64,000 nt of DNA from Stenotrophomonas raiganjensis (SeqCode) (GCF_030658505.1 NZ_JAUTXR010000120.1:1-64000), one strand, 5' to 3'; counted from the first letter of the stretch, positions 26,652 to 36,385 are shown. Notes: generated from the letters alone by a model not told the origin. Program-made: numbers and translations.

Positions 26652-26891
26652 CGTGTCGACCAAGGTCGACACCTACCAACAGCAGCAGAAATCTGTCGAA
26701 GGCGGGGTGGGTCCGGTTGCGGGAGTGTCCGCGGCATGGATGCCGCGGCCAAGCCCCCATGGACGGGTTTACGGCGTCTCCCGCAACCGGCGCCACCCCG
26801 CCACCCCACGGAATGCACACTGTTGCTATTGCTATTGCTATTGCTGTTGCTGTCGCTCTGGCTTCGGCAGGTGCAGGGCTGCAAGCCCTGC
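26629..26891 (-). repeat. Composite structured intergenic element, copy B (reverse)
   Basis: Same module order as copy A, read on the minus strand and beginning 10 nt after the stop of the minus-strand M48 peptidase gene. GCAGGGCTTGCAGCCCTGC opens it at 26891. A hexanucleotide tract of AGCAAT/AGCAAC units follows (26822-26862). The long stem has GGTTGCGGG-type arms around CGTAAACCCGTCCATGGGGG and the palindrome CCGCGGCATCCATGCCGCGG. Then come CGACAGATTTCTGCTGCTGT, GGTAGGTGTCGACCTTGG, and the SMAG copy. Confidence 0.8.
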
Positions 26892-26900
26892 CGCCCCCCC

Positions 26901-27797
26901 CTACTTTGCCTGCTCGCAGAACTTCTGCCGGTACTCGAGCGCCTTCGGCATCAACGCCTGCAGGTTCTGGATGCGGGTACCCGGATTCGGGTGGGTGGAA
27001 GCGAACTCCGGCGGCGCCTGGCCGCCACTGGCCTGGCCCATGCGCTGCCACAACGGCACCGCCTCGCGCGGATCGAAGCACGCTGCCGCGGCCAGCATCA
27101 GCCCCACTTCGTCGGCCTGCGTCTCGTGGCTGCGCGCATAGGGCAGCAGATAGCCGTAGCCCATCGCCGACATCATCATCTGTTGCTGCTGCGCATCCAT
27201 GCCGCTGGCGGCACCCGCCATCTGCCCGATCTGGGTCAGCTTCTGCTGCGCCATGCGCTGCGCGCCGTGGCGCAGCAGCGCATGGGCGATCTCGTGGCCC
27301 ATCACCACCGCCATTGCATCGCGCGTACGCGCCACCGGCACCAGGCCGGTGTAGACCGCCATCTTGCCGCCCGGCAGGCAGAACGCATTGGCCTGCTCGG
27401 ACGGGATCACATTCACTTCCCACTGGAAATCCCGCGCGAAATGCGCCGGCTGCACGCCGTGCTCCTGTGCCAGTGCGGTCTCCACCACATCCACCTTGGC
27501 GATCAGCCGCTGTGCGATGTCGCGCACATCGCGCGCGATCGGCGCATTCGGATCCATCGGCCGTTCCTGCGACAGGATCTGCTGGTAGGCCTGCAGCCCG
27601 AGCGCGGTCTCCTGGCGCGCATCCAGACTGCTGTCGATCATCACCTTCTCGCCGGTGTAGGGATCGACCGTGCGATTGGAGAACCAGTAGAACACCGCAT
27701 AGCCCGCCGCCAGCAGCAGCACCCACCAGCGGATGTTGCCGAACAGGCCGCGCCGCTGCGGGCCTTGCGGCGAGCGGGAAAAGGGATCATTGCGCAT
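26901..27797 (-). CDS. M48 family metallopeptidase (membrane-anchored)
   Basis: 298 residues from ATG 27797. A single N-terminal transmembrane segment (WWVLLLAAGYAVFYWF at about 24-39) is followed by a catalytic domain with GHEIAHALLRHGAQRM near residue 165 and the third ligand region ETQADEVGLML. CLPGGKMAVYTGLVP and HPNPGTRIQNLQALM are typical of the Oma1/LoiP/YcaL-type M48C group. It probably degrades damaged envelope proteins in the periplasm. The ORF could extend upstream, but MRNDPFSRSP is the family-like start. A composite repeat element follows it. Confidence 0.9.
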   Translation of the reverse strand: MRNDPFSRSPQGPQRRGLFGNIRWWVLLLAAGYAVFYWFSNRTVDPYTGEKVMIDSSLDARQETALGLQAYQQILSQERPMDPNAPIARDVRDIAQRLIAKVDVVETALAQEHGVQPAHFARDFQWEVNVIPSEQANAFCLPGGKMAVYTGLVPVARTRDAMAVVMGHEIAHALLRHGAQRMAQQKLTQIGQMAGAASGMDAQQQQMMMSAMGYGYLLPYARSHETQADEVGLMLAAAACFDPREAVPLWQRMGQASGGQAPPEFASTHPNPGTRIQNLQALMPKALEYRQKFCEQAK

Positions 27798-27885
27798 CGG
27801 TGGTCTTCCAGCAGATCCCGCCGGCTGGCGGGCACGGCGCAATCTTAGTGTGCGGACGCCTGCAGCGGGTGAAGCCCGATGCCGC

Positions 27886-29778
27886 TCAGATGCCCCGCAC
27901 CAGACGGAAGCCGATGCGCGCGTTGGTGGTATCCGAATCCTGCGATTGCCGCCAGGCCGCACGGGTCTGCTCGGGCGCATTGGCCCAGTTGCCGCCCCGG
28001 ATCACCCGTGACCGGCAACCCGGGTTGAACCAGGCCGCACCATCGGACGGCGCGCGCCGGTAGCTGGCATGCCAGCAATCGGCCACCCATTCGCTGAGGT
28101 TGCCGGCCATGTCGTGCAGGCCGAAGGCATTGGCCTGGAAGCTGGCCACCGGGGCCGGTCCCCACCAGCCATCGCCGTAGCCGATGAAAGCGTTGTGCCA
28201 GTGCCGACCCGAAGGCGAGACGTCCTTGCTGCCGGTGAAGTTGCCGCTGCCCGGCGGCGGCGTGCCAGCATCTCCCCAGGGATAGCGGCCACTGCTCCCA
28301 GCACGCAGCGCATACTCGAATTCAGCCTCGCTGGGCAGCCGGTAGCTGCGGCCAGTCTGCTCGGACAGCCACGCCGCGTAGTTCTCGGCATCCCGCACGC
28401 TGACGTGCATCACCGGCGAATTGCCCAGCGCACGACCGCCGTCATAGTCGGAACGCCAGTCCACCCCGCTGCGGCGGATGAAATTGCCGCTGCGTTCGTC
28501 ATACACCACCGAATGGCCGCGCCGGGTCGCACGTGGGCGCGCATTGGACGCCTTCACGTAGCGCTCGAAATCGCTGACCGTGACCTCGGTGACCGCCATC
28601 GCAAAGCCGCGATCGAAGCGCACGTAGTGCGAAGGCCGCTCGGAATCGGTCGATCCCGGTTCTGCATCACCGGCGCCCATCTGGAAGCCGCCATGCGGTA
28701 CCACCACCATCTGCGGCCCGCGCCCGCCATCGCGCATGGCGTCGCTGAACACCTGGCCGGGACGGAAGCTGCCGTAATGCGTGGCCAGGTCGATGCGCTC
28801 GCGCAACTGCCCCACCACGGCGTCACCCGGCAGGGCGATGCGCAGCGCCTCGGCCAGCTTCTCGCGCGCCGGCTTCAGCCCCTGCGGTGTAGCGAGGTCG
28901 CGCAGGCCCTCATCACGCAGCTGCAGCAGCGTGGCGGCGCGGATCTGCTCGATGCGCTCAAACGCGTCGGCAATCGTCGGCGAAGAATCACGGACCTTGC
29001 TGGCCTCGGCCAGCCAAGTGCCGGCACTGGCGAAATCCCGCGCCCGCGCGGCGTCCTCGGCCCGGCGGATCAACCCGCTCTCGGCTGCAGCAAGGCCCTG
29101 CCGTGCGCGGCTGTTGTCTTCATCCAGCGCCAGCGCCTCACGGAAATTGCCGATGGCACCGTCGCCATCCTCACCGATCCGGTCCGAGCGCAGGTCCTCC
29201 TCGCCGGCGCGGTTGTAGGCCACCACGCGCTGCGCCAGCTCCACCCGCGCCTGCAGCGCACGCACCTTCTCATCCTTCGGCGCCAGGGTCAGCAACACCA
29301 GTGCCTGGCGGCTGGCCTCGGCCAGTGCCTCGCGCTGCTTCAGCGGCCGCACCAGCAGCGCATCGGCCAGCTGCTGCAGTCGCTGCCGGGCACGCTGCAG
29401 GCCCAGCCGGGCCTGGCGATCATCCGGGTCTTCTACCTGCACCGCCAGCCACAGCGGAATGGCAGCGTCCGCATCTTCATAGAGCCGCCCTTCGGCGAAC
29501 GCCTGCTCGGCGGCGCGACGCAACTGGGCCAGGCTGCGGCCCTGGCGGTCCACCCTTGGCGGCGTCCACTGCTGTACGTCCTCGGCGGCATCTTCACCGG
29601 CGATGGTCACGCTGCCCTGCCCGGCCTGCGGACTGGCATCGGTGCCGGTGTCGGCCCCCTCGGCCGCGGGCGCCTCTCCGCTGGCGGCCCTGTCCGCCGG
29701 CGCGGACGGCGACGGCGTGCAGCCGGCCAGGGCCACGGCCAGGGCGGTGCACAGCACGGGCGACAACGGAAAACGCAA
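27886..29778 (-). CDS. SUMF1/formylglycine-generating-enzyme-like lipoprotein
   Basis: 630 residues. Lipobox LAVALAGC (Cys near residue 20), acidic/alanine spacer, a helical TPR-like region at about 80-330 (LPLKQREALAEASRQALVLL, REALALDEDNSRARQGLAAAE), then a SUMF1/FGE-sulfatase domain at about 370-630. That domain has FQMGAGDAEPGSTDSERPSH, VTEVTVSDFERYV, PVMHVSVRDAENYAAWLSE, RLPSEAEFEYALRAG, GLHDMAGNLSEWVADCW, and RVIRGGNW. Many bacterial SUMF1 proteins are not formylglycine generators, and the Cys pair needed for catalysis is not clear here. A role as an envelope signalling or binding protein is possible but unproven. Confidence 0.88.
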   Translation of the reverse strand: MRFPLSPVLCTALAVALAGCTPSPSAPADRAASGEAPAAEGADTGTDASPQAGQGSVTIAGEDAAEDVQQWTPPRVDRQGRSLAQLRRAAEQAFAEGRLYEDADAAIPLWLAVQVEDPDDRQARLGLQRARQRLQQLADALLVRPLKQREALAEASRQALVLLTLAPKDEKVRALQARVELAQRVVAYNRAGEEDLRSDRIGEDGDGAIGNFREALALDEDNSRARQGLAAAESGLIRRAEDAARARDFASAGTWLAEASKVRDSSPTIADAFERIEQIRAATLLQLRDEGLRDLATPQGLKPAREKLAEALRIALPGDAVVGQLRERIDLATHYGSFRPGQVFSDAMRDGGRGPQMVVVPHGGFQMGAGDAEPGSTDSERPSHYVRFDRGFAMAVTEVTVSDFERYVKASNARPRATRRGHSVVYDERSGNFIRRSGVDWRSDYDGGRALGNSPVMHVSVRDAENYAAWLSEQTGRSYRLPSEAEFEYALRAGSSGRYPWGDAGTPPPGSGNFTGSKDVSPSGRHWHNAFIGYGDGWWGPAPVASFQANAFGLHDMAGNLSEWVADCWHASYRRAPSDGAAWFNPGCRSRVIRGGNWANAPEQTRAAWRQSQDSDTTNARIGFRLVRGI

Positions 29779-29862
29779 GCAGAGCCTCCTTCGGCACGGA
29801 CGCGGACCGACGTTAGGCTATTCTCCCCTGCCTGAGCAAACCCGAGTAGTAGGCCCTGACCC

Positions 29863-30942
29863 GTGGCAACCTGGATCACCACCCCCGCCGAGCTGGATGC
29901 GTACTTCCAGCAGCGCCCGACCCGCATCGGCCTGGACACCGAATTCATCCGTGAACGCACCTTCTGGCCACAGCTGGCGCTGGTGCAGATGGCCGTTGGG
30001 CAGGACATCCTGCTGATCGACCCGCTGATTCCCGGCATGACCGAAGCGCTTGCCCCCTGGCTGGCCGATGAATCGATCACCAAGGTGATGCACAGCGCCA
30101 GCGAAGACCTGGTCGCGTTCAAGTGGGCCTGCGGCGTGCTGCCGCGGCCACTGTTCGACACCCAGATCGGTGCCGCGCTGGCCGGTATCGGCGGTGGCAT
30201 GGGCTACCAGAAGCTGGTGGCGGAAATCACCGGCGTGGCGCTGGCCAAGGGGGAGACCCGCTCGGACTGGATGCGCCGCCCGCTGTCGGAGTCGCAGTTG
30301 CAGTACGCCGCCGACGATGTCGAGCACCTGTTCGCATTGCATGACGCCATTGATGCCAAGCTGCAGGCCCTGGGTCGCCAGCAGTGGCTGCACGACGATG
30401 GCGAGCGGCTGCTGGCCAGCGTCGCCAACGATGAAGACCGCTGGCCGCACCTGGCAATGCGCTCGGCACAGTTCCTTGATGCCGCCGCCCAGCACCGCCT
30501 GCTGCGCCTGCTGCGCTGGCGCGACGTGCAGGCACGCAACAGCGACCGCCCGCGCAGCTGGATCCTGGACAACGAACTGGCCGCCACCCTCGCGCGCACG
30601 CCACCGGCCGACGAGGCTGCGCTGGGCAAGCTGTTCGAGCAGTTCCCGAAGGCACCGCGCAAGCTGGCCGGCGCTGTCTGGCAGTCGCTGTCCACGCCGC
30701 TGGCCGATGAAGCCGACGCCCCGCTGGCGCTGCCGGCCAACGACAGCAACAAGCAGGCCCTGAAGAAGCTGCAGGATGCGGTGGCCGAGCGCAGCCGTGA
30801 GCTGGGGCTGCCGGATGGCATCCTTGCCTCGCGCAAGCATCTGGAAAGCTATCTGGAACGTCGCCAGTGGCCGGCCGCACTGGCCGGCTGGCGCCAGCAG
30901 GAACTGGAATCGCGGCTGCAGGCGCTGCTGCCCGCGCGCTGA
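29863..30942 (+). CDS. rnd: Ribonuclease D
   Basis: 359 residues from a GTG at 29863. DEDD exonuclease motifs: IGLDTEFIRERTFWP (Exo I), VMHSASEDLVAF (Exo II), and QLQYAADDVEHL (Exo III), followed by an HRDC domain from about residue 205 (AAQHRLLRLLRWRDVQARNSDRPRSWILDN). RNase D trims tRNA 3' ends. Divergent from the SUMF1 lipoprotein with about 85 nt between starts. Confidence 0.95.
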   Translation: MATWITTPAELDAYFQQRPTRIGLDTEFIRERTFWPQLALVQMAVGQDILLIDPLIPGMTEALAPWLADESITKVMHSASEDLVAFKWACGVLPRPLFDTQIGAALAGIGGGMGYQKLVAEITGVALAKGETRSDWMRRPLSESQLQYAADDVEHLFALHDAIDAKLQALGRQQWLHDDGERLLASVANDEDRWPHLAMRSAQFLDAAAQHRLLRLLRWRDVQARNSDRPRSWILDNELAATLARTPPADEAALGKLFEQFPKAPRKLAGAVWQSLSTPLADEADAPLALPANDSNKQALKKLQDAVAERSRELGLPDGILASRKHLESYLERRQWPAALAGWRQQELESRLQALLPAR

Positions 30943-31061
30943 CACCGCGGGCGCCAGCGCCGCATCGGTACCCGCCATGCGCAGAATGAGCATCTTCCAC
31001 GCTTGCCGGCGCAGGTGTGGGACTGTCCAATAGCGTCCCCGCCAATGTTGGATTGCATCAG

Positions 31062-33134
31062 ATGACAAATGGAATTGCGAAGGATGGCCTCTCCGCCGAG
31101 GACCTGGCCTGGCGCACAAAGGCACGTGCCGCATTGCAGGCAGAACGCTATTCCGAACTGGACGCAGCGCTGGCATCGCACGAACAGGCCTGGCTGGCGG
31201 GCGAACGGCCGATGCCCGGCATCCGCTGGCGCCTGCGCAACCTGCAGGATCCCGCCCTGACCCTGGACGCGCGCCTGCAGCAGGCACAGCAGTGGGTCGC
31301 TGCCGTGCCCCACAGCTACTACGCCCACCTGCGCCTGGGCGCGTGCTGGGAGGAAGCGGCCGGCGCCCTGCGCAGCGCCGATGTGGCTGCGCTGGTTGAA
31401 GACAGCCAGTGGCTGGCCGCACAGCTGGCCCGCGATCATGCCGTGCAGGCCTACCTCCAGGCGGTCCCGCTGTCGCCACGCCCCGCGTTGGCACTGGATG
31501 GCATCAAGCGCATCACCAGCTACCTGCGCGAACCGAACTGGCTGCGCGCGTTGCAGGCCGGGGAGCCTGCCGGGTCCGATGATGCCGCGCTGGCCGAGCA
31601 CTACCCGCAGGCCTGGCCACAGGCACTGCAGCTGCTGTCGCGCTTCGGCGCACCGCTGCGGACACTGCCGGATACGCTGCCCCCGTTGCTGCGCGAGCGC
31701 AGCCAGGACGATTTCGATGCACCGCTGGGCTACTGGATGCGCCTGGTGCTGGAACAGCGCCCCGACGACCTGAGCACGCTGGAAGACACCCTCTACTTCC
31801 TGTACCCACGCTGGGGCGGCAGCCACGAAGCGATGGAAGACTTCATCGAAGGCAGCTGGTGCCGCGGCCTCGACCTGGCGCAGAGCAATGCGTTGCGCTG
31901 GTGCAAGGCACAGGACTGGCTGGCCGAGTCGCCGCAGCGCGATGACAGCGAAACCGTAGCCGCGCACGAGCGCGCGTATGCGCAGATCCTCGACTGGCAC
32001 CTGGACCGCAACCTGCGCGCGCAGGTCCTGGCCCAGCGTGCCGGGCTGCGCTACCGGCTTGGCCGCATTGAAGGCACGGACGATGTCGTGCAGTGGGATG
32101 CACGCCACATGCAGGCGGTACTGGAAGACCTGCAGCAGGCATGGACGTTGGACCGCGACGTGGTCCTGCATGAGGGCCTCAGCAACCTGGAGGCCTGCAC
32201 CTGGTTCGCCCATGTCGCCGGTGCCGAAGCGCTGTTCGCCCAGGTGGTGGACTACGCCGCACGCGAAGGTGATTCGGCGATCGGCCTGCTCTGGGCGGCT
32301 ACCGCCATCGAGCACGGGATGCTGGGCCAGACCGCCGACCCTGCACGCGCACAGCCCCTGCTGCAGCGCGCATTGAAACTGGCACCGCAGGAGAACACGT
32401 CGGCAGTCACGTTCGCGGCCAACCTGTTCTGCGATGTCTCGCAGGCAGCCGGCCTGTCGCTGCTGCTGCGGATGGCCGAAGCGGGTGACGCCGGCGCGAT
32501 GTCCGCACTGTGCGACCTGTACAAGGGCCGGCTGGGCGGCCGCGACCAGCCGGATTTCGTTGATGCGCAGAAGGCCCTGTACTGGCAGGAGCGTGCCGTG
32601 GAAGGCGGCGACCTGATCGCCACCTACAACCTCGCCGTGCGCCTGGTCGCCGCAGGTGGCGCGGAGAATGAAGCGCGTGCGCGCGAGCTGTACCTGCGTT
32701 GCCTGCGCGAGGCCGACGCCGGTGAGCGCGTATGGGGCCCGACCTGCCGCAACCTGGCCTGCCTGGCGTTCGATGGACAGAACGACGCGCACAAGCGCGA
32801 GGCGGTCGAACGTGCCTTGATTCCGCTGTGGTGGCGTGGTGACGACGATGACAAGCTGTGGGCCGCCGGCTACCTGGCCGACATCTACCACTTCGGCAAT
32901 GGCGTGCCGGCCAACGCCTTCCTGGCCCTGGCGTGGCTGCAGCGCGCCATCGAGATCGACCCGGAGTACGTGGACGTAGTGCGCATGGCGCCGCTGATCA
33001 ATGGCGAAGGCCGCTGGTTCGGTGCCAGCCGTGCGCGCAAGCAGCAGGCGCAGGACCGCCAGCAGGTGGACAGCGCCACCTGGGCCCTGACCTTCGGCCA
33101 GCGCAGCCAGGACAGCGACCTTACCGCAGTCTGA
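31062..33134 (+). CDS. DUF4034 protein with Sel1-like repeats
   Basis: 690 residues from ATG 31062. No signal peptide. The N-terminal third fits DUF4034 (ERYSELDAALASHEQAWLAGE, VPHSYYAHLRLGACWEEAA). The C-terminal part contains Sel1/TPR-like helical repeats (AGDAGAMSALCDLYKGRLGG, GGDLIATYNLAVRLVAAGG, GYLADIYHFGNGVPANAFLALAWLQRAIE). It is probably a cytoplasmic scaffold or interaction protein, but there is no known function. Stands alone downstream of rnd with its own terminator. Confidence 0.82.
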   Translation: MTNGIAKDGLSAEDLAWRTKARAALQAERYSELDAALASHEQAWLAGERPMPGIRWRLRNLQDPALTLDARLQQAQQWVAAVPHSYYAHLRLGACWEEAAGALRSADVAALVEDSQWLAAQLARDHAVQAYLQAVPLSPRPALALDGIKRITSYLREPNWLRALQAGEPAGSDDAALAEHYPQAWPQALQLLSRFGAPLRTLPDTLPPLLRERSQDDFDAPLGYWMRLVLEQRPDDLSTLEDTLYFLYPRWGGSHEAMEDFIEGSWCRGLDLAQSNALRWCKAQDWLAESPQRDDSETVAAHERAYAQILDWHLDRNLRAQVLAQRAGLRYRLGRIEGTDDVVQWDARHMQAVLEDLQQAWTLDRDVVLHEGLSNLEACTWFAHVAGAEALFAQVVDYAAREGDSAIGLLWAATAIEHGMLGQTADPARAQPLLQRALKLAPQENTSAVTFAANLFCDVSQAAGLSLLLRMAEAGDAGAMSALCDLYKGRLGGRDQPDFVDAQKALYWQERAVEGGDLIATYNLAVRLVAAGGAENEARARELYLRCLREADAGERVWGPTCRNLACLAFDGQNDAHKREAVERALIPLWWRGDDDDKLWAAGYLADIYHFGNGVPANAFLALAWLQRAIEIDPEYVDVVRMAPLINGEGRWFGASRARKQQAQDRQQVDSATWALTFGQRSQDSDLTAV

Positions 33135-33144
33135 AACAACGAAA

Positions 33145-33176
33145 AGGGCGGCCCGGAACTCCGGGCCGCCCTTTGC
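33145..33176. terminator. Bidirectional terminator
   Basis: AGGGCGGCCCGG-AACT-CCGGGCCGCCCT perfect 12-bp stem (33145-33172) with CTTTGC downstream and GAAAA upstream. It separates the DUF4034 gene from the convergent TonB-dependent receptor. Confidence 0.85.
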
Positions 33177-33222
33177 ATTCCAGCGGTGCGATGACGGGGG
33201 AACCCGCCACCGCGCCAGAGCC

Positions 33223-35553
33223 TTACCAGTTCATGTTCAGCGAGACACCCACGGTGCGCGGTTCGTTGTAGACCGCGGCCATGTAGTTCTCGATCACACC
33301 CTTGAGGTTCTTCTCGTTGGTGATGTTGCGCGCGAACAGCGCCACTTCGTAGGCACCGTAGTTGCCCGAGTAGCCGATCTTCAGGCCGCCCTCGAAGTCA
33401 CCCTTGGAGTTGAACTCCTTGGTGTCGTACAGCACGAAGCTGGTGTAACCCTGCTTGTTCCAGTCGGTGGAGACGAACATGGTGCCGGCGTCGCTGACCG
33501 GGAAGTCGTAGCGGGCGGCCAGGTTCACGTTGTACTTCGGTGCATTCGGCAGCGGGTTGCCGTCGATCTGCGCGAAGGTATTGGCGCCGACCTTGATGGT
33601 CGGGTCGCCGACGGTGCAGACCACCTGGCCATTGAGGCCGCAGACCTGCGCGTACACGCGCTTGTCCTTGATCTCGCTGTGCAGCAAGCTCAGGCCAGCG
33701 CTCAGGGTCAGGTTCGGGATCGGGCGCAGCTCCATGTCGGCTTCGAAGCCGTAGGCCTTGGCCTTGTCGGCGTTGAACAGCACGCCGTTGCCGTCCGAAT
33801 CGTTGCCGTTGAGCTGGATGTCGTTGACGGTGTAGGTGAACGCGGTGGCGTTCAGGCGCAGGCGGTTGTCCCACAGGCTGCTCTTCACGCCTGCTTCCCA
33901 GGACAGGATCGTCTCGGAATCAGCGGTGGTGAAGTCGGCGTTGAATACCGCCGAGCGGCCCTGGATGGTCGGGCCACGGAAGCCGCGCGCGACCTTGGCA
34001 TAGACGCTCACGTCCGGGGTGATCTGATACATCGCGCTCAGATCCCAGCTCGGCGTGGTGTCGGACATCTTGACGTCGGTGCGGCCCTTGTAGGTGACCA
34101 CGCCGGCGGCGGTATCAGCGGTCTTCAGCAGACGGGTATGCTTCTCGTCCTTGGTCTGGCGCAGGCCAGCGGTGACGGTGAACTTGTCGGTGAAGGCGTA
34201 GCTGATCTGGCCGAAACCGGCCCACGAGGTGTTCTTGTTGCGCAGGCGCACCCAGTTGTTCGGGTTGCGTGCCGCGCCCTGCAGGAACCAGCCGCGCTGG
34301 TAGAAGTCGGTGGTGTCGCTGCCGTTGAAGTAGAACGCACCGGCCTGCCACTGCAGCGCGCTGTCGTCATGGCTGGCCAGGCGGAATTCCTGGGTCCACT
34401 GGTCCAGGTCGCGGATGCGGCCCATCGACTGGCCGTAGCCGTTCGGCACGCCGTTCACCGGGAAATTGACTGCGGCACCACCGTCGGTATCGCCGCGGCT
34501 GTAGCCGGAAGTGGTTTCGTAGGCGGTGATCGAGGTGAAGTCGATCGCACCGAAGTCATAACGCGCCTTCACCGAACCACCGTAGGTCTTGTAGGCCTGC
34601 GGGTTGTTGTCGGCTTCGTCGTAGGCGACCTTGTCGCGCGGCACGTCGGTCTTGTTCGAGCCCTTGGCCAGCGCACCGCGCAGGAACAGGGTCGAGGTGC
34701 CCTCGTAGTCACGGGCGTGGGCCGAGGCCAGGATCGAGAACTGGTCGCTCGGGGTCAGCAGCAGCTGCGCACGCACGTTGCGGTCATCGAAGCCGCCCAT
34801 GGCGTTCTTCTTCGGGCTGACCGTGCCATCGGCGCTCGGGCCCTTGTAGGTGTTGTCGACGTAGTCGTCGCGGTGCTGGTACAGGGCCGACACGCGGAAC
34901 GAGGCGACGTCGTTGATCGGGCCGCCGAAGCCGCCGTCGATCGACACGCTGTTGTAGGTGGCGTAGCTGGCGCTGACGCGGCCGGTGTAGTCCTGGGTCG
35001 GCTTCAGGGTGTCGAACTTGACGATGCCGGCGGTGGTGTTGCGGCCGAACAGCGAGCCCTGCGGGCCACGCAGCACTTCCACCTGGTCCACGTCATAGAC
35101 CGGGTTGGACTTCAGCACCACGTGCTCCAGCACCACGTCGTCCTGGATGATCGACACCGGCTGCGAGGCACCCAGGTAGAAGTCGATGTTGCCCAGGCCG
35201 CGGATGTAGAAGCGCGGGAAAATGCGGCCGGTGGTGGTTTCCGCATACAGGCTCGGCACGCGGCCGGACAGCGCCAGCAGGGTGTCGTCGCCGCCGGCGG
35301 TGAAGTCGCGCATGCGCTCGCCCTGCACAACGCCGACCGAGACCGGCACTTCCTGCAGGTTCTGCTCGCGGTGTTCGGCGGTCACGGTGATCGTGTCCAG
35401 CCCGGTCGGGGTCGGCGCGCTGTCCTGCGCGGCGGCACCGAAGCTGCCGACCAGGGCCAGGCCGGCACAGGCCAGGGCCAGCGGGTGGCGGCGGAAGGAG
35501 ACGAAGGAAGACGACATACCCGACAGGCGGCGGGAATCGGAATGGGAGGGCAT
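33223..35553 (-). CDS. TonB-dependent outer-membrane receptor
   Basis: 776 residues from ATG 35553; ATG 35517 (MSSSFVSFRRHP) is an alternative that gives a compact signal peptide ending GAAAQDS. The TonB-box region ITVTAEHREQNLQEVPVSV opens the mature protein, then the plug (LYAETTTGRIFPRFYIRGLG, VEVLRGPQGSLFGRNTTAGIVKFDTL) and a 22-strand-type barrel ending in aromatic NMNW. The sequence is of the group often called FecA-like or 'other iron/carbohydrate' receptors in xanthomonads. The ligand cannot be read from sequence, and no transport operon adjoins. A TetR-controlled sugar-isomerase operon lies just upstream. Confidence 0.93.
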   Translation of the reverse strand: MPSHSDSRRLSGMSSSFVSFRRHPLALACAGLALVGSFGAAAQDSAPTPTGLDTITVTAEHREQNLQEVPVSVGVVQGERMRDFTAGGDDTLLALSGRVPSLYAETTTGRIFPRFYIRGLGNIDFYLGASQPVSIIQDDVVLEHVVLKSNPVYDVDQVEVLRGPQGSLFGRNTTAGIVKFDTLKPTQDYTGRVSASYATYNSVSIDGGFGGPINDVASFRVSALYQHRDDYVDNTYKGPSADGTVSPKKNAMGGFDDRNVRAQLLLTPSDQFSILASAHARDYEGTSTLFLRGALAKGSNKTDVPRDKVAYDEADNNPQAYKTYGGSVKARYDFGAIDFTSITAYETTSGYSRGDTDGGAAVNFPVNGVPNGYGQSMGRIRDLDQWTQEFRLASHDDSALQWQAGAFYFNGSDTTDFYQRGWFLQGAARNPNNWVRLRNKNTSWAGFGQISYAFTDKFTVTAGLRQTKDEKHTRLLKTADTAAGVVTYKGRTDVKMSDTTPSWDLSAMYQITPDVSVYAKVARGFRGPTIQGRSAVFNADFTTADSETILSWEAGVKSSLWDNRLRLNATAFTYTVNDIQLNGNDSDGNGVLFNADKAKAYGFEADMELRPIPNLTLSAGLSLLHSEIKDKRVYAQVCGLNGQVVCTVGDPTIKVGANTFAQIDGNPLPNAPKYNVNLAARYDFPVSDAGTMFVSTDWNKQGYTSFVLYDTKEFNSKGDFEGGLKIGYSGNYGAYEVALFARNITNEKNLKGVIENYMAAVYNEPRTVGVSLNMNW

Positions 35554-35733
35554 GGAATGCTCTGAGGAGGCGTCCGTGCGGCCTGCGCGAGCCGGGCGGC
35601 AAAAAGGAGGAGAACTGCGCAAGCGGCCATTATCCCCCAAATTGTTACGATTTCGTTGCGCGGCGCCCGAACCCGGTGAAACAAGCGGTTTCGGCACAGT
35701 CACAGGGCATTCCGCACGCCCTGAAGGCTTGAC

Positions 35734-36315
35734 TCACGGCAATGGGGTCAACGCCACATCGACCATCGCAAGCAGGCGCTCGCGGCTGATGCCGTCACGG
35801 GCCTGCACCGAGATGCCATGCAGCACCGTGGCGAAGTGGTCACCCAGCGCCTGCACCGCCGCGTCATCGGCCAGCTCACCCTCGGCCTGTGCCTGCTGCA
35901 GCCTCGCGATGATCGCCGCCGTGCGCTGGCGACGATGGCTGGCCAACCAGTCCCGCACGCCCTCGCCATCAGGCGACACGCTGCTGGCCGAGGACACCAC
36001 CAGGCACCCATGCGGGCGCCCGCGCCGGGTATAGGTCAGCACCGCTTCGCGCAGCATGGAGCCGATCGCCTCACGCAGCGCGGCCTGCTCCAGCGCGCGC
36101 GGCGCGAAGCCGCCCTCGCCTTCCTCGTACAGCGCAACGGCTTCGCGGAACAGCTGCTCCTTGCTGCCGAACCCGGCATAGATGCGCGCAGAGGCGATGC
36201 CCAGTGCTTCGACCAGTGCCGACATCGACGTGCCTTCATAGCCGTGCTGCCAGAACAGCAGCATCGCCTTGCGCAACGCCTGGTCCCTGTCGAATTCGCG
36301 CGGTCGCCCTGCCAT
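35734..36315 (-). CDS. TetR/AcrR family regulator
   Basis: 193 residues. N-terminal helix-turn-helix: GRPREFDRDQALRKAMLLFW, then GYEGTSMSALVEALGIASARIYAGFGSKEQLF. The C-terminal region resembles the TetR_C_16/YxaF-type ligand domain (RGRPHGCLVVSSASSVSPDGEGV). It is divergent from the isomerase-hydrolase operon, and the intergenic region holds a perfect 16-bp palindrome, so local repression of that operon is likely. Confidence 0.92.
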   Translation of the reverse strand: MAGRPREFDRDQALRKAMLLFWQHGYEGTSMSALVEALGIASARIYAGFGSKEQLFREAVALYEEGEGGFAPRALEQAALREAIGSMLREAVLTYTRRGRPHGCLVVSSASSVSPDGEGVRDWLASHRRQRTAAIIARLQQAQAEGELADDAAVQALGDHFATVLHGISVQARDGISRERLLAMVDVALTPLP

Positions 36316-36385
36316 CTGCCTGCCTGCCCTGGTGAGGCGCGCAGTGTAACGCGGGTGTTGACCACCGCGAGGGTCGCGCCTATTC

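Noticed and set aside
26583..28063. Long plus-strand frames (421 and 494 codons) across the composite elements and the M48 gene
   Set aside because: They translate repeat DNA and antisense of a clear M48 metallopeptidase with an HEIAH motif.
33223..35565. 628-codon plus-strand frame opposite the TonB receptor
   Set aside because: Antisense shadow; the minus strand shows signal peptide, plug and barrel features.
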